From: Methanoplanus endosymbiosus
Lineage (GTDB): Archaea > Halobacteriota > Methanomicrobia > Methanomicrobiales > Methanomicrobiaceae
DNA length: 64,000 nucleotides
Direction: 5' to 3'
Assembly: GCF_024662215.1 (NCBI RefSeq)
Contig: NZ_CP096115.1
Location: 124,001-188,000, forward strand
This document shows positions 8,239-17,484 of the stretch, piece by piece (the first letter of the stretch is position 1; each line of letters opens with the position of its first letter). A program made the position numbers and the translations under genes. A model generated the notes under the pieces. That model was not told the origin of the DNA. It worked only from the letters and a program-made list of their open reading frames with translations, and did not search any database.

Positions 8239-10131
8239 TTAATCCTCAAGTGTTGAGATGTCTCCCGGATCAAGACCCATCTCCTTAGCTTTTAATACAC
8301 GCCTCATTATCTTCCCGCTTCTCGTCTTTGGCAGTGAATCGACAAATTCAATCTCCGAAGGCATTGCAATCGGGCCAAGGCTCATCCTGACATTGTATAT
8401 CAGATCATTCTTAAGTGCATCGCTTGGTTTATATCCAACGCAGAGGGTGACGAATGCCTTTACTGACTGGCCCTTAACAGGATCGGGCTTTCCGATGACT
8501 GCCGCTTCAGCAACAGCCTCCTGTGAGACAAGTGCACTCTCAACCTCGGCAGTTCCGAGATTATGGCCGGCAACGATTATCACATCATCCGATCGTCCTA
8601 TGACCATGATGTACCCGTCTTCATCCTTAACAGCCAGATCTCCGGCAGTATAGTAATTACCTACTGTATTCCAGTACTGCCTGTACCTCTCATCGTCATT
8701 GTGAATTGTCCTCATCATAGATGGCCAGGGGGCTTTTATCACCAGAAGGCCACCTATTCCCGGTGCACAGGGATTGCCGTCCTTATCCACAACATCGGCT
8801 ATAACGCCCGGAATCGGTTTGCCTGTAAATCCGGGTTTCATCTTATCCCCGACAAGGGTGGCCAGCATGTGCATGCCCGTCTCAGTCTGCCACCAGGTAT
8901 CTATTATCGGGCATTTTGCCTTGCCGATTTTTCGGTAATACCACTCAAACGCTTCCGGATTCAGCGGTTCACCAACAGATCCAAGTATCCTGAGTGAATC
9001 CAGATTATACTTCTCCGGCCATTCCTCACCATACTTCATAAACATCCTGATGGATGTTGGTGCTGTATAGAAGATCGTAACTCCGATGTCCTCAATCGTC
9101 TTCCACCATATGCCTGGATCAGGATAATCAGGAACGGTCTCTGAGATTAAAACCGTTGCTCCGGTGGAGAGAGGGCCGTACACGATATAGCTGTGCCCTG
9201 TGATCCAGCCGGGATCAGCAGTGCACCAGTGGACATCGGAATCCTTCATATCAAAGACATACTTTGTTGTATAATATGTTCCGACCATATAACCGCCACA
9301 GGTATGCACAATCCCTTTCGGCTTGCCTGTTGTTCCGCTTGTATAAAGGATGAATAGTGGATCTTCGGCATCCATCACTTCCGGCTCACATACGGGATCG
9401 GCACTGGCCATTATCTCGTAGAAATCAACCTCCTTCTCAGGCATAAGCTCGATATTGAGGTCTGTTCTCTTCAGGACTACCACCTTTTCAACACATGGTG
9501 CATGTGTGACGGCCTCATCAACGATTGACTTTAACATTATCGTCTTGCCACGCCGGTAGCTGACATCTGCCGTTATAACAACCTTTGCATTGGCATCACG
9601 TATCCGGCTGTTAAGGGCATCTGCACCAAACCCGCCGTAAACAATGCTGTGTACAGCTCCGATTCGTGCACAGGCCAGTATTGCAACGACATGCTCAGGA
9701 ACAAACGGCATATACAGGCAGACTGCATCTCCTTTCTTAACTCCGAGTCCCTTAAGTGCATTTGCAAACCGCATTACCTGTGCATGGAGCTGCCGGTAGG
9801 TTAAAACCCGCTCATGCAGTTCATCCTCTCCACGCCACATGAGGGCAACTTTGTTCCTCTTATCGCCGTTTACGTGCCTGTCCAGACAGTTGCAGGTGAT
9901 GTTGAGCTTTGCATTGGTGAACCACTTTGCATATGGGTGCTCCCACTCCATGACGTTATCCCATGGCTGCATCCATTCCAGTTCATGCGCAATCTCACTC
10001 CAGAAGCGTTCCGGATCGTCCAGAAATCTCTGGTAGGCTGGTTCATACTCACCAATCCAGGAATTGTCGCGATAGGAGTATTCCGGAAGGTATGACTTTT
10101 TCTCAAGTTTCACATCGAAATTATCACTCAT
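8239..10131 (-). CDS. acs: Acetyl-CoA synthetase, AMP-forming
   Basis: A 630-residue acyl-adenylate-forming enzyme: acetate + ATP + CoA gives acetyl-CoA + AMP + PPi in the cytoplasm. It has the phosphate loop YTSGTTGKPKGIVH, the WWQTETG adenylate motif (tryptophan pocket of acetate-specific enzymes), the hinge region GRSDDVI and the catalytic Lys in RSGKIMRRVLK at the C-terminus. I start at ATG 10131, preceded by AGGTGAGG; an ATG at 10146 lacks such a site and lies inside a palindrome. It is divergent from a winged-helix PAS regulator, a likely controller. Confidence 0.93.
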   Translation of the reverse strand: MSDNFDVKLEKKSYLPEYSYRDNSWIGEYEPAYQRFLDDPERFWSEIAHELEWMQPWDNVMEWEHPYAKWFTNAKLNITCNCLDRHVNGDKRNKVALMWRGEDELHERVLTYRQLHAQVMRFANALKGLGVKKGDAVCLYMPFVPEHVVAILACARIGAVHSIVYGGFGADALNSRIRDANAKVVITADVSYRRGKTIMLKSIVDEAVTHAPCVEKVVVLKRTDLNIELMPEKEVDFYEIMASADPVCEPEVMDAEDPLFILYTSGTTGKPKGIVHTCGGYMVGTYYTTKYVFDMKDSDVHWCTADPGWITGHSYIVYGPLSTGATVLISETVPDYPDPGIWWKTIEDIGVTIFYTAPTSIRMFMKYGEEWPEKYNLDSLRILGSVGEPLNPEAFEWYYRKIGKAKCPIIDTWWQTETGMHMLATLVGDKMKPGFTGKPIPGVIADVVDKDGNPCAPGIGGLLVIKAPWPSMMRTIHNDDERYRQYWNTVGNYYTAGDLAVKDEDGYIMVIGRSDDVIIVAGHNLGTAEVESALVSQEAVAEAAVIGKPDPVKGQSVKAFVTLCVGYKPSDALKNDLIYNVRMSLGPIAMPSEIEFVDSLPKTRSGKIMRRVLKAKEMGLDPGDISTLED

Positions 10132-10143
10132 TGTCCTCACCTG

Positions 10144-10157
10144 CATGATTAATCATG
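10144..10157. promoter_or_regulatory. Perfect 14-bp palindrome in the acs leader
   Basis: CATGATTAATCATG, fully self-complementary, immediately upstream of the acs ribosome-binding site. It is a candidate regulator-binding site between acs and the divergent winged-helix sensor gene. Confidence 0.4.
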
Positions 10158-10283
10158 TAGTATTGGTATTTTCACCACCCTTCGCATCTGTTCTTATAAT
10201 GCAGAAGAGGGGGGCACACCTGTGCAGTGCGCATCACTCATACAAGGCATTTATAATTAATAAATATGTCTTAAGCACAACCT

Positions 10284-10298
10284 TTATGCAGTGCATAA
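10284..10298. promoter_or_regulatory. Perfect 15-bp palindrome upstream of the winged-helix/PAS gene
   Basis: TTATGCA-G-TGCATAA, with a related half-site TGCAGTGC around 10223-10230. It is 32 bp before the ATG of the regulator gene, close to where the promoter must be, so it is a candidate operator for autoregulation or for control of acs. Confidence 0.45.
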
Positions 10299-10329
10299 TT
10301 AATATCTGTATAAATGAGGTTTTGGTTAA

Positions 10330-11715
10330 ATGGCAGGTGAATTTCAGGAAACAATTGATATAAAGGAGCTTCTCAGAAAATATCCCAAAGGGCTGAATAT
10401 ATCTGAGATATCCAGTGCACTGCATATGCACAGAAATACCAGTGCAAAATACCTTGATATGTTAAAGCTCAAAGGTGACATTGACAGAAAACAGAGCGGA
10501 CCTTCAAAGAACTATTACCTGATACAGAGGATGCCAATTTCAGCCCTTATCAGATATACTCCATTTCCGGCAATAATACTCAGTTCAAAAAAGGAGATAT
10601 TAATGGTGAACAGAGAAGCTCTTAATCTCCTGAAATGCCCGCTTGATGTCTTATATGGTGAAAAAATTCGGGATCTTCCATATTCACTCTTCAAAGAGAG
10701 CATAATTGAAGATCTATGTCACAATGCAGTACAGGGGCAGTCTGAGATTATTGAGAGGGAGACCCACATCCTTGGTAAAAAACTTCATCTACGCCTGCAT
10801 TTTATACCAGTAGTCTTTGATACCGGACGTGACGGCTGTGCGGTTGTGATATATGACAGTACAGAAAATATCGAAAACCTTGAAAAACTTAAGATATGCC
10901 GGAAACAGTACGAGGCAGTCACAAGTGACCAGACAGAATTTATCGTGCATATCAGCACTGAAATGATCATTATTTTTGTAAATGAGGCATACTGCCGGTA
11001 TATCGGCAGAAGTTTTGAGAGAATAACCGGTCTTCGTTTTATTCCGATGTTTCAGGCGGATGAGAGGGAGAGAGTGCAGAGTATCATCTCATCACTAAAC
11101 CCGGGGAATCATTCCGGAAACCTTGATCTTAAATCTGTCAGAAAGGATGGTGGCATAGGGTATGAAAACTGGACGTTCAGGGCTATATTTAAGGATAATG
11201 GTGATATTTCCGGTTACCACGCAATCGGCAGGAATATCACCGAACTTAAAATTAGTGAAAGCCGCCTTAGGCAGTATTATGACAACCTTGAAAAGTTGAT
11301 CCAGGAGAGAACAAATGAACTTCAGGGGGCAAACAGGAGGCTTCTTGGCGTAATCTCTGAAAAAGAAGATCTTGAACAGGAGCTTTTATTTACACAGTTT
11401 GCATTTGACCATGCTTCAGATTCAATAATTCTCTTTGATGAGGACGGAAAAGTGTATAAGGCCAACAGGACAGCCGGAGAACTTCTTGGATATTCGGATG
11501 TGGAGATGAAGTCCATATCCGTATTTGATATAAATCCTTCAATCTCGAAGGAAGAATGGCTGCATATGTGGGGGGAAGCACATCCCGGAAAGAAGGAGAG
11601 GATAATTTCAATACATGCAAAACAGAACGGAGAAATTTTTGATGTTGATGTCTCACGGAATTTTGTTCAGTACTCTGAGAGGATGTACTTCTGCTCGGTT
11701 GCAAGGGAGATCTAA
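10330..11715 (+). CDS. Winged-helix regulator with three PAS domains
   Basis: A 461-residue soluble protein. Residues ~10-65 form a winged helix-turn-helix (GLNISEISSALHMHRNTSAKYLDML). A PAS domain at ~70-190 and a second at ~195-310 (FIVHISTEMIIIFVNEAYCRYIG) follow, then a coiled coil (~310-350) and a third PAS (~355-461). There is no kinase domain, so it looks like a one-component sensor-regulator. It is divergent from acs-satP with palindromes between them, so control of acetate use is a reasonable inference, not shown. Confidence 0.85.
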   Translation: MAGEFQETIDIKELLRKYPKGLNISEISSALHMHRNTSAKYLDMLKLKGDIDRKQSGPSKNYYLIQRMPISALIRYTPFPAIILSSKKEILMVNREALNLLKCPLDVLYGEKIRDLPYSLFKESIIEDLCHNAVQGQSEIIERETHILGKKLHLRLHFIPVVFDTGRDGCAVVIYDSTENIENLEKLKICRKQYEAVTSDQTEFIVHISTEMIIIFVNEAYCRYIGRSFERITGLRFIPMFQADERERVQSIISSLNPGNHSGNLDLKSVRKDGGIGYENWTFRAIFKDNGDISGYHAIGRNITELKISESRLRQYYDNLEKLIQERTNELQGANRRLLGVISEKEDLEQELLFTQFAFDHASDSIILFDEDGKVYKANRTAGELLGYSDVEMKSISVFDINPSISKEEWLHMWGEAHPGKKERIISIHAKQNGEIFDVDVSRNFVQYSERMYFCSVAREI

Positions 11716-12180
11716 ACAATTCATTAATCTATGTTATTCCGGACTATATTATCCGGAAATCTATTTTACTCTTTTAAATTTGTTTAATACCAGTCACTCA
11801 TAAATACTGCCCTTTTCACTGAACTGAAGCATATAAACCATAAGCCTGACAGGTTTTCACCCGGAACTGAGATTAATAATATTGGCAGGCACTAACGGTT
11901 CTCCCTTAAAAACCTATATCTGTGATCGTGATGATAGAAACTATTATGAGAACCATTGAGTGGATCTGCCGAAGTGCACAGTTTTCTATGCTCATTACAG
12001 CACTGTAATACTCAAAGGTGAGATGGAGAATATCTCTTATCTGTTAGTTATCAAAGGTTTCTTCAGAATATGGAATTTTTACGGAATAAATGGTGTCGGG
12101 ATAACTGAAACAGATACGTATGATATGAGACCAGGATCTGAATTCAGAGTATCTCCCTGTGCCGCCTGCCGGATATTTGG
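11716..12180. other. Intergenic region without a convincing gene
   Basis: 465 bp. It contains the inverted repeat TTCCGGA...TCCGGAA (about 11736-11758), which may end transcription of the preceding gene, and a 16-bp inverted repeat ATTACAG-CA-CTGTAAT at 11994-12009. Short open frames here have no recognisable similarity or good start signals. Confidence 0.5.
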
Positions 12181-12381
12181 GTGGAGAATATCGTGAAAGA
12201 AAAATTAAATGATTCATTATCTGAAGACTCACCGGAGAGATATTATAATATGCTTTATATCGATAATGACCCTTTCCTTCTGAGTGCCGGAAAGACATTC
12301 CTGGAAAAAGGGAAAAAACGGATCATGATTTTTTTGGATTGGGGAGTTATATGCCTCATTCCGGATGGATCCCACCAGTGA
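12181..12381 (+). pseudogene. Remnant of a response-regulator receiver domain
   Basis: A 66-residue frame from GTG 12181. It contains YNMLYIDNDPFLLSAGKTFLEK, which resembles the first strand and helix of methanogen receiver domains (typically LYVDDEPxLLxxGKxFLEK), with one of the two acidic residues changed to Asn. The rest of the domain, including the phospho-acceptor Asp strand and the conserved Lys, is absent. It ends 30 bp before the five-PAS kinase, so it may be the decayed N-terminal receiver or cognate regulator of that kinase. The similarity rests on about 20 residues. Confidence 0.4.
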
Positions 12382-12411
12382 CTGAAATATTTAGGATTTG
12401 GAGAAGAAAAT

Positions 12412-15006
12412 ATGAATGATGATGATTATCCGGATAAGGATGGGTTCTTATTTTATAACTTGGATATCAGCAGTAATGCAGCTATTTTTGGTAAGGCAAT
12501 TGATCTAATACCAAACCCTGTCTTTATGAAGGACATTAAAGGGAGATATACCGGAGCAAACCGTGAATTTTATAGATATCTGGGCAAAGTTCCGGATGAG
12601 ATAATTGGTAAAACTGTCTTTGATATAGCACCAAAAGAACTTGCGGAAGTCTATCACAGAAAAGACAGGGAGTTATTTGACAGTACGGGCATTCAGCGGT
12701 ATGGGGGAGATGTCAGGTACAATGACGGAACTGTTCACAATGTAATATTCAACAAAGCTACTTTTAATGATGAAAACGGCGATGTGGCGGGGATTGTCGG
12801 TGTGATGATTGATATCACAGAACTTGAAGATACAAAAAAATCCCTTGAAAGAAGCGAAAGATATTACAGGAAAATTTTTAATTCTGCAAATGATGCTTTC
12901 TTTGTTCATTATTTCAATGAAGACGGGCTGCCTGGCAGATTTATAGATGTCAATGATTCTGCATGCAGTATGCTTGGTTATAGCAGAGAGGAGCTTCTTG
13001 AATTGTCTGTCCCTGATCTTATGCCGGAGGATCTTTACCCAATAATTCCGGGTGTCATCAGTGACCTGAAACGTGATTCAAGTGTAAAATTTGTGAGTGC
13101 TTTTATTAGCAGGGAGGGCACGAGAATTCCCGTTGAGGTAAGTTCAAGGATATTCCTGAAGAATAGCAGAAAAGTTATACTGTCAGTTGCACGTGATATA
13201 ACAGAGAGAAAGAGGGTTGAAGATGAGATCCGGCAGTCTGAGGAGAAGTACAGGACACTCTTTGAATCTGCAAGTGATGCAATATTCATCCTTGATAATG
13301 ATGGCAATTTCCTTGAGGCAAACCACGTTGCATGTGAGCGGCTGGGATATTCAAGGGAAGAATTACTCGGAATGAATAAAGCAGATATTGATGATCCTGC
13401 TCTTAAAGGTGAAGTGCCTGCAAGAATGTATGAACTTGACAACAAAGGAAGTGTTATCTTTGAAACCGGACATCTGACTAAATCCGGAGTTATTATTCCT
13501 GTTGAGGTTCATGGGACAGTAATTGATTATATGGGCAGTCCTGCTGTTCTTTCGATTGCAAGGGATATATCGGAGAGGCTGAAACTTGAAGAGAAGCTCA
13601 GATATTCTGAGGAGCTTTACCGGACCATGTTTGAAAATACCGGCACTGCAATGCTCCTTATTGATGAAGACATGACAATTCAGCTTGCAAATTCTGAGAT
13701 TGAGAAGATTTCCGGTTATAAAAAGGAGGATGCTGAAGGTAAGCTTAAATGGACTGAATTTATCTCCTCTGCTGATACTGAGAGAATGGTCAACTACCAT
13801 ACCCTGAGGAGGAGAGATCCTGGTTCAGCACCTAAAAATTATGAAGCTACATTTGTACGAAGGGATGGGGAGAAGGTCTATACAACCCTTAACATATCTC
13901 TGATTCCGGGCACAGAGAAGAGCATTGCATCAATACAGGACATTACTGATCAGAAACTGACCAATCTTGCATTAAAGGAGAATGAGGAGAGACTCAGGAT
14001 TACAATTGAAGCGGCTAATATAGGCACATGGGACTGGGATGTCGCATCCGGAAAGGTGATACTGAATGATCTCTGGTACAGGATGCTCGGTTATAAGGAA
14101 GGTGATTTAAGGCCGGAATATAGTGAAATACTGAGACACATCCACCCTGACGATACTGAAAGAGTTAATCTGGCTGTTAAAGAATGCATTGACGGGAAAA
14201 AACTGACGCTTAATTTTGAATCCAGAGTTTTATCGAAGGATAAACAGTGGATCTGGATTATGTCATCCGGAGAGGTTGTGGAGTATGACAGGCAGAATAA
14301 ACCTTTGAGGATAGCCGGAATTAATCAGGATATAACTGAGATTAAGCGTTTTCAGAATGCTATTACCGAGACTAACAGGAAGCTGAGTATCCTTTCCGGA
14401 ATTACAAGGCATGATATCCTGAATCAGATTCAGGCGATGATGTATTACTCATATAAGCTCATGCAGAGGGGAGAAAATTCTCCGGAGATAACAGAAATTG
14501 CCAGTAAAATAAATGGCATAACAGAAATTATAAAGAGGCAGATCGAGTTTACAAGGGATTATGAGGGACTCGGCATAAAAGAGCCGGCATGGCAGCAGGT
14601 TGGAATTGTGGCAGATTCAGCTGCTTCAAGGATTGATGCTGACAGGATCAATATATCTGTTTCTGTCGGAAGTCTGAATGTTTATGCTGATCTCATGCTT
14701 GGTAAGGTCTTTTACAATATCTTCAGCAATTCAGTGAATCATGGAAGAGATGTTACTTCGGTGAAAATATATTTTGAAGAGAGAGGCAATTGTGGTATGA
14801 TAATTATTGAGGATGACGGCACAGGAATTCCGGATGAAAAGAAAGAGAAGATATTTGAGAAAGGTTTTGGGACAAATACCGGACTGGGGCTCTTTCTGTC
14901 AAAGGAAATTCTGGCAATAACCGGAATGAGTATAGTGGAAAATGGTGAATTCGGGAAAGGGGCAAGGTTTCAGATAACCATACCCCATCAGAATTATCAA
15001 ATATAA
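12412..15006 (+). CDS. Multi-PAS sensor histidine kinase
   Basis: An 864-residue soluble histidine kinase without membrane segments. Five PAS domains are visible: ~20-140, ~145-275, ~280-395, ~400-520 and a PAS_3-type domain at ~525-650. A dimerisation region follows with the phospho-acceptor His in GITRHDILNQIQAMM. The HATPase_c domain has the N-box NSVNHG, the G1 box DDGTGIP and GTNTGLGLFL. Such proteins sense cytoplasmic redox state or small ligands in methanogens; the ligand is unknown. The start is the ATG after GGAGAAG. No intact response regulator is adjacent, only the receiver remnant upstream. Confidence 0.9.
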   Translation: MNDDDYPDKDGFLFYNLDISSNAAIFGKAIDLIPNPVFMKDIKGRYTGANREFYRYLGKVPDEIIGKTVFDIAPKELAEVYHRKDRELFDSTGIQRYGGDVRYNDGTVHNVIFNKATFNDENGDVAGIVGVMIDITELEDTKKSLERSERYYRKIFNSANDAFFVHYFNEDGLPGRFIDVNDSACSMLGYSREELLELSVPDLMPEDLYPIIPGVISDLKRDSSVKFVSAFISREGTRIPVEVSSRIFLKNSRKVILSVARDITERKRVEDEIRQSEEKYRTLFESASDAIFILDNDGNFLEANHVACERLGYSREELLGMNKADIDDPALKGEVPARMYELDNKGSVIFETGHLTKSGVIIPVEVHGTVIDYMGSPAVLSIARDISERLKLEEKLRYSEELYRTMFENTGTAMLLIDEDMTIQLANSEIEKISGYKKEDAEGKLKWTEFISSADTERMVNYHTLRRRDPGSAPKNYEATFVRRDGEKVYTTLNISLIPGTEKSIASIQDITDQKLTNLALKENEERLRITIEAANIGTWDWDVASGKVILNDLWYRMLGYKEGDLRPEYSEILRHIHPDDTERVNLAVKECIDGKKLTLNFESRVLSKDKQWIWIMSSGEVVEYDRQNKPLRIAGINQDITEIKRFQNAITETNRKLSILSGITRHDILNQIQAMMYYSYKLMQRGENSPEITEIASKINGITEIIKRQIEFTRDYEGLGIKEPAWQQVGIVADSAASRIDADRINISVSVGSLNVYADLMLGKVFYNIFSNSVNHGRDVTSVKIYFEERGNCGMIIIEDDGTGIPDEKKEKIFEKGFGTNTGLGLFLSKEILAITGMSIVENGEFGKGARFQITIPHQNYQI

Positions 15007-15048
15007 TAATTATTAAACGGAATTTACATTAATTTCCGGAAAAATAAG

Positions 15049-15119
15049 TGCGATAACCGGGGATCGAACCCGGGTTAGAGGCTTGGGAAGCCACTGTCCT
15101 GCCGCTGGACTATTATCGC
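15049..15119 (-). tRNA. tRNA-Gly (CCC anticodon)
   Basis: 71 nt on the minus strand. The acceptor stem is GCGATAA/TTATCGC with discriminator A, the D-arm is GTCC...GGAC, the anticodon loop is TTCCCAA (anticodon CCC) and the T-arm is CCGGG-TTCGATC-CCCGG. CCA is not encoded and there is no intron. The anticodon stem shows one U-U mismatch at 28-42. It is convergent with the preceding kinase gene. Confidence 0.93.
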
Positions 15120-15488
15120 ATGAATATATTGGTTATACCCAGTCTGAACGTAGGATTTAATAGGTTATAAATCTTTTTTTTTGCTGGCAGGAGGCAACCG
15201 TAACAATCTTCTTCTTCCTGTAAATGAATAATTCCGGGCGAAAATGACCGTGTTTTTTTTTGGTCAGTCAAATATTTATCGGTATAAGAATAATGGAGAT
15301 GCAGTTCAGGATGGAGAAGAAGCCATCTTCAGAAATATTGTATGATAGCAACATGGAATGCCTGAAACACGGTATGATTATCATTTTGCCAGATATGCCG
15401 GAGAAATGTCTGTTAAAGTCTGAAAGCTTATTGTTATAGAGATTTATTTTGCAAACAATCATATTATGTCCGGATAATATAACTGATT
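15120..15488. other. Intergenic region between tRNA-Gly and the aldehyde oxidoreductase gene
   Basis: 369 bp. It holds the tRNA promoter region (minus strand, AT-rich ATTTATAACC about 45 bp from the tRNA) and plus-strand T runs at 15174-15182 and 15253-15261. No convincing gene was seen. An AT-rich stretch with CATATTATG near 15466 probably includes the promoter of the next gene. Confidence 0.5.
15246..15267 (+). terminator. Possible T-rich terminator
   Basis: TGACC...GGTCA encloses a run of nine T on the plus strand. Archaeal termination uses T runs; this one and the run at 15174-15182 could end the transcript of the five-PAS kinase. Confidence 0.3.
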
Positions 15489-17426
15489 ATGGGAATGTAC
15501 GGCTGGGCCGGCAGAATACTGAGGGTTGATCTTACCCGGAGTGAGATATCAATAATTCCGACAGATGAGAGTGTTGTTAAACAGTTTCTTGGAGGAAGAG
15601 GGCTTAATTCATGGACCCTATTTAATGAGATAACGCCTGGCATTGATCCTTTAGGGCCGGAGAATGTCATCTGCTTCTCGCCCGGAATTTTTACCGGCAC
15701 AAAACTCCGGCTTACAGGCAGAATTTCGGTGAGCACACTCTCTCCTCTGTCAGGAATTCTTGGTGACGGGAGCGGCGGCGGTGCTTTTGCCTCAGAGGTA
15801 AAGGCAGCCGGTTATGACCAGATTGTTATAACCGGAAAGGCTGACAGACCTGTATATCTCCGTATCAGTGATAATGATGTGGAGATCCTTGATGCAGGGG
15901 ACCTGACTGGTCTTTCGACCTGGGAAAAGACGGATATTATACGGGAAAATGAGGGTAAAAGAGTCAGTGTTGTATGCATCGGGCTGGCAGGTGAGAACCT
16001 TGTTCGTTTTGCAACTGTAATTATTGACAGGTACAGTTCCACCACAAGGGGAAGCGGTGCTGTTATGGGGTCAAAGAACCTGATGGCAGTAGCAGTCTCA
16101 GGTACAGGCAAAATTCCGGTTGCAGACCCTCTTCTCTTCAAGAAACTCTCAGATGAGGATAAGGAATATTTCAGAAATAATTCCTTTTTCAATGAGCAGG
16201 TAAAGGTTTACGGCTCACATTTCGGGATTGTAAACTGGCATCCGGGAGTCAGGAACAGCAGTTATTATCTCACACCGGAAGAAGTGCCGGAGAGTATCCG
16301 GCCTGAAAAACTTAAAAGTTACGAGACCGGACGGACTGCATGTAAAACCTGTACAGTGGGCTGCAAGAATGTCTTTGAAATCCCGTCCGGAAAATATGCC
16401 GGTGAGAAAGGGGAGGGTCTTGAATTTGAGGCGGTGTACTGTCTTGGGACAAACTGCGGGATATTTGATCCGGTTGCGATTCTTGAGATGGAAAATCTCT
16501 GTGACAAATACGGCATGTGTGTGGTAGGTCTTGGTAATGCAATCGCCTTTGCAAAGGATCTCTTCAGCAGGGGGATTATATCTGAAGAGGACACAGGACT
16601 TTCTCTTTCATGGGAGGATTCCGGCTCACAGACTGAACTGATACACAGAACTGCTCTAAGGGAAGGATTTGGGAATACTGTTGCTGAAGGGATGTACAGC
16701 ATGGCAAAGATTCTCGGCCGGAATTCAATGGATTACTGTTATCATGTAAAAGGGCTTTGCAGAGGGGTATATCCGCCGGGTGTATTCAGCCTTGCCCACG
16801 CAACATCCACAAGGGGTGCAGATCATCTCAGAGGGAGAAGCTGGGCACTTGATGAGAACGAGCCGGAATTTTTTAGAGAACTTGTGAATAATGGTTTTAT
16901 GCCTAAAGATCCGGCGGGTGCCCTCACTGTAGCAGAGAAGGCAGCCACTTTTGCGGACTGCACAGGTAGGTGCAAAGGGTCAGTTAACAGCTGGAGCTTC
17001 GCAGTGCCGCTTGTGTTTAAATCCCCGCTCTTTAAAGGGTCAGCAGAACTGCTTTCTGCTGCAACCGGGCTTTATTTTTCCGAGAGAGAAGTAACAGATG
17101 CCCTTGAAAAAATTTATCTGACTGAGATGGCATTCAATGCCAGACAGGGAGTTAAGAGGGGAGATGACAGGCTTGTTCAGCATCCGTGGGTTAGGGATTC
17201 AAAAACCGGCAGAGAGGAGATAAGGATTCATGATGAGATGCTTGACAGGTATTATACAGAACATGGTTGTGACCTTAAAACCGGAATTCCGACAGGAAAA
17301 AGGCTTTTAGAGCTTGGGGCTGCATCTGTCGCAGATGAACTTGAAAGAGGTATGCCATATCCGGACTGGGACGGGCCTGTGCTGTGGGAGAGAAGCAGTT
17401 ATCCTTCCGGTGGCAAACGCATGTAA
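15489..17426 (+). CDS. Tungsten-type aldehyde:ferredoxin oxidoreductase family protein
   Basis: A 645-residue member of the AOR family (tungstopterin, one [4Fe-4S] cluster), oxidising aldehydes to acids with ferredoxin as acceptor. The N-terminal family segment is MYGWAGRILRVDLT, with FLGGRGLNSW for pterin binding and a GDGSGGGAFASEVKAAGYD segment. Cluster ligands are C-x2-C-x3-C in CKTCTVGCKN near residues 284-291, with a distal Cys in DCTGRCKG (~490). Length is normal for the family. ATG 15495 is an alternative start. It stands alone, without an adjacent small ferredoxin-like subunit, and its substrate is unknown. Confidence 0.9.
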   Translation: MGMYGWAGRILRVDLTRSEISIIPTDESVVKQFLGGRGLNSWTLFNEITPGIDPLGPENVICFSPGIFTGTKLRLTGRISVSTLSPLSGILGDGSGGGAFASEVKAAGYDQIVITGKADRPVYLRISDNDVEILDAGDLTGLSTWEKTDIIRENEGKRVSVVCIGLAGENLVRFATVIIDRYSSTTRGSGAVMGSKNLMAVAVSGTGKIPVADPLLFKKLSDEDKEYFRNNSFFNEQVKVYGSHFGIVNWHPGVRNSSYYLTPEEVPESIRPEKLKSYETGRTACKTCTVGCKNVFEIPSGKYAGEKGEGLEFEAVYCLGTNCGIFDPVAILEMENLCDKYGMCVVGLGNAIAFAKDLFSRGIISEEDTGLSLSWEDSGSQTELIHRTALREGFGNTVAEGMYSMAKILGRNSMDYCYHVKGLCRGVYPPGVFSLAHATSTRGADHLRGRSWALDENEPEFFRELVNNGFMPKDPAGALTVAEKAATFADCTGRCKGSVNSWSFAVPLVFKSPLFKGSAELLSAATGLYFSEREVTDALEKIYLTEMAFNARQGVKRGDDRLVQHPWVRDSKTGREEIRIHDEMLDRYYTEHGCDLKTGIPTGKRLLELGAASVADELERGMPYPDWDGPVLWERSSYPSGGKRM

Positions 17427-17484
17427 AAATCCGGTTTGTAATCCGGCAATAAAAAGAGAGATTTTGTCCGGAATTCAATGTTTA

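Noticed and set aside
11960-12196. 78-codon plus-strand frame
   Set aside because: GTG start without ribosome-binding site and no recognisable domain.
15268-15462. 64-codon minus-strand frame near tRNA-Gly
   Set aside because: Low-complexity composition and no signals; probably chance in AT-rich intergenic DNA.
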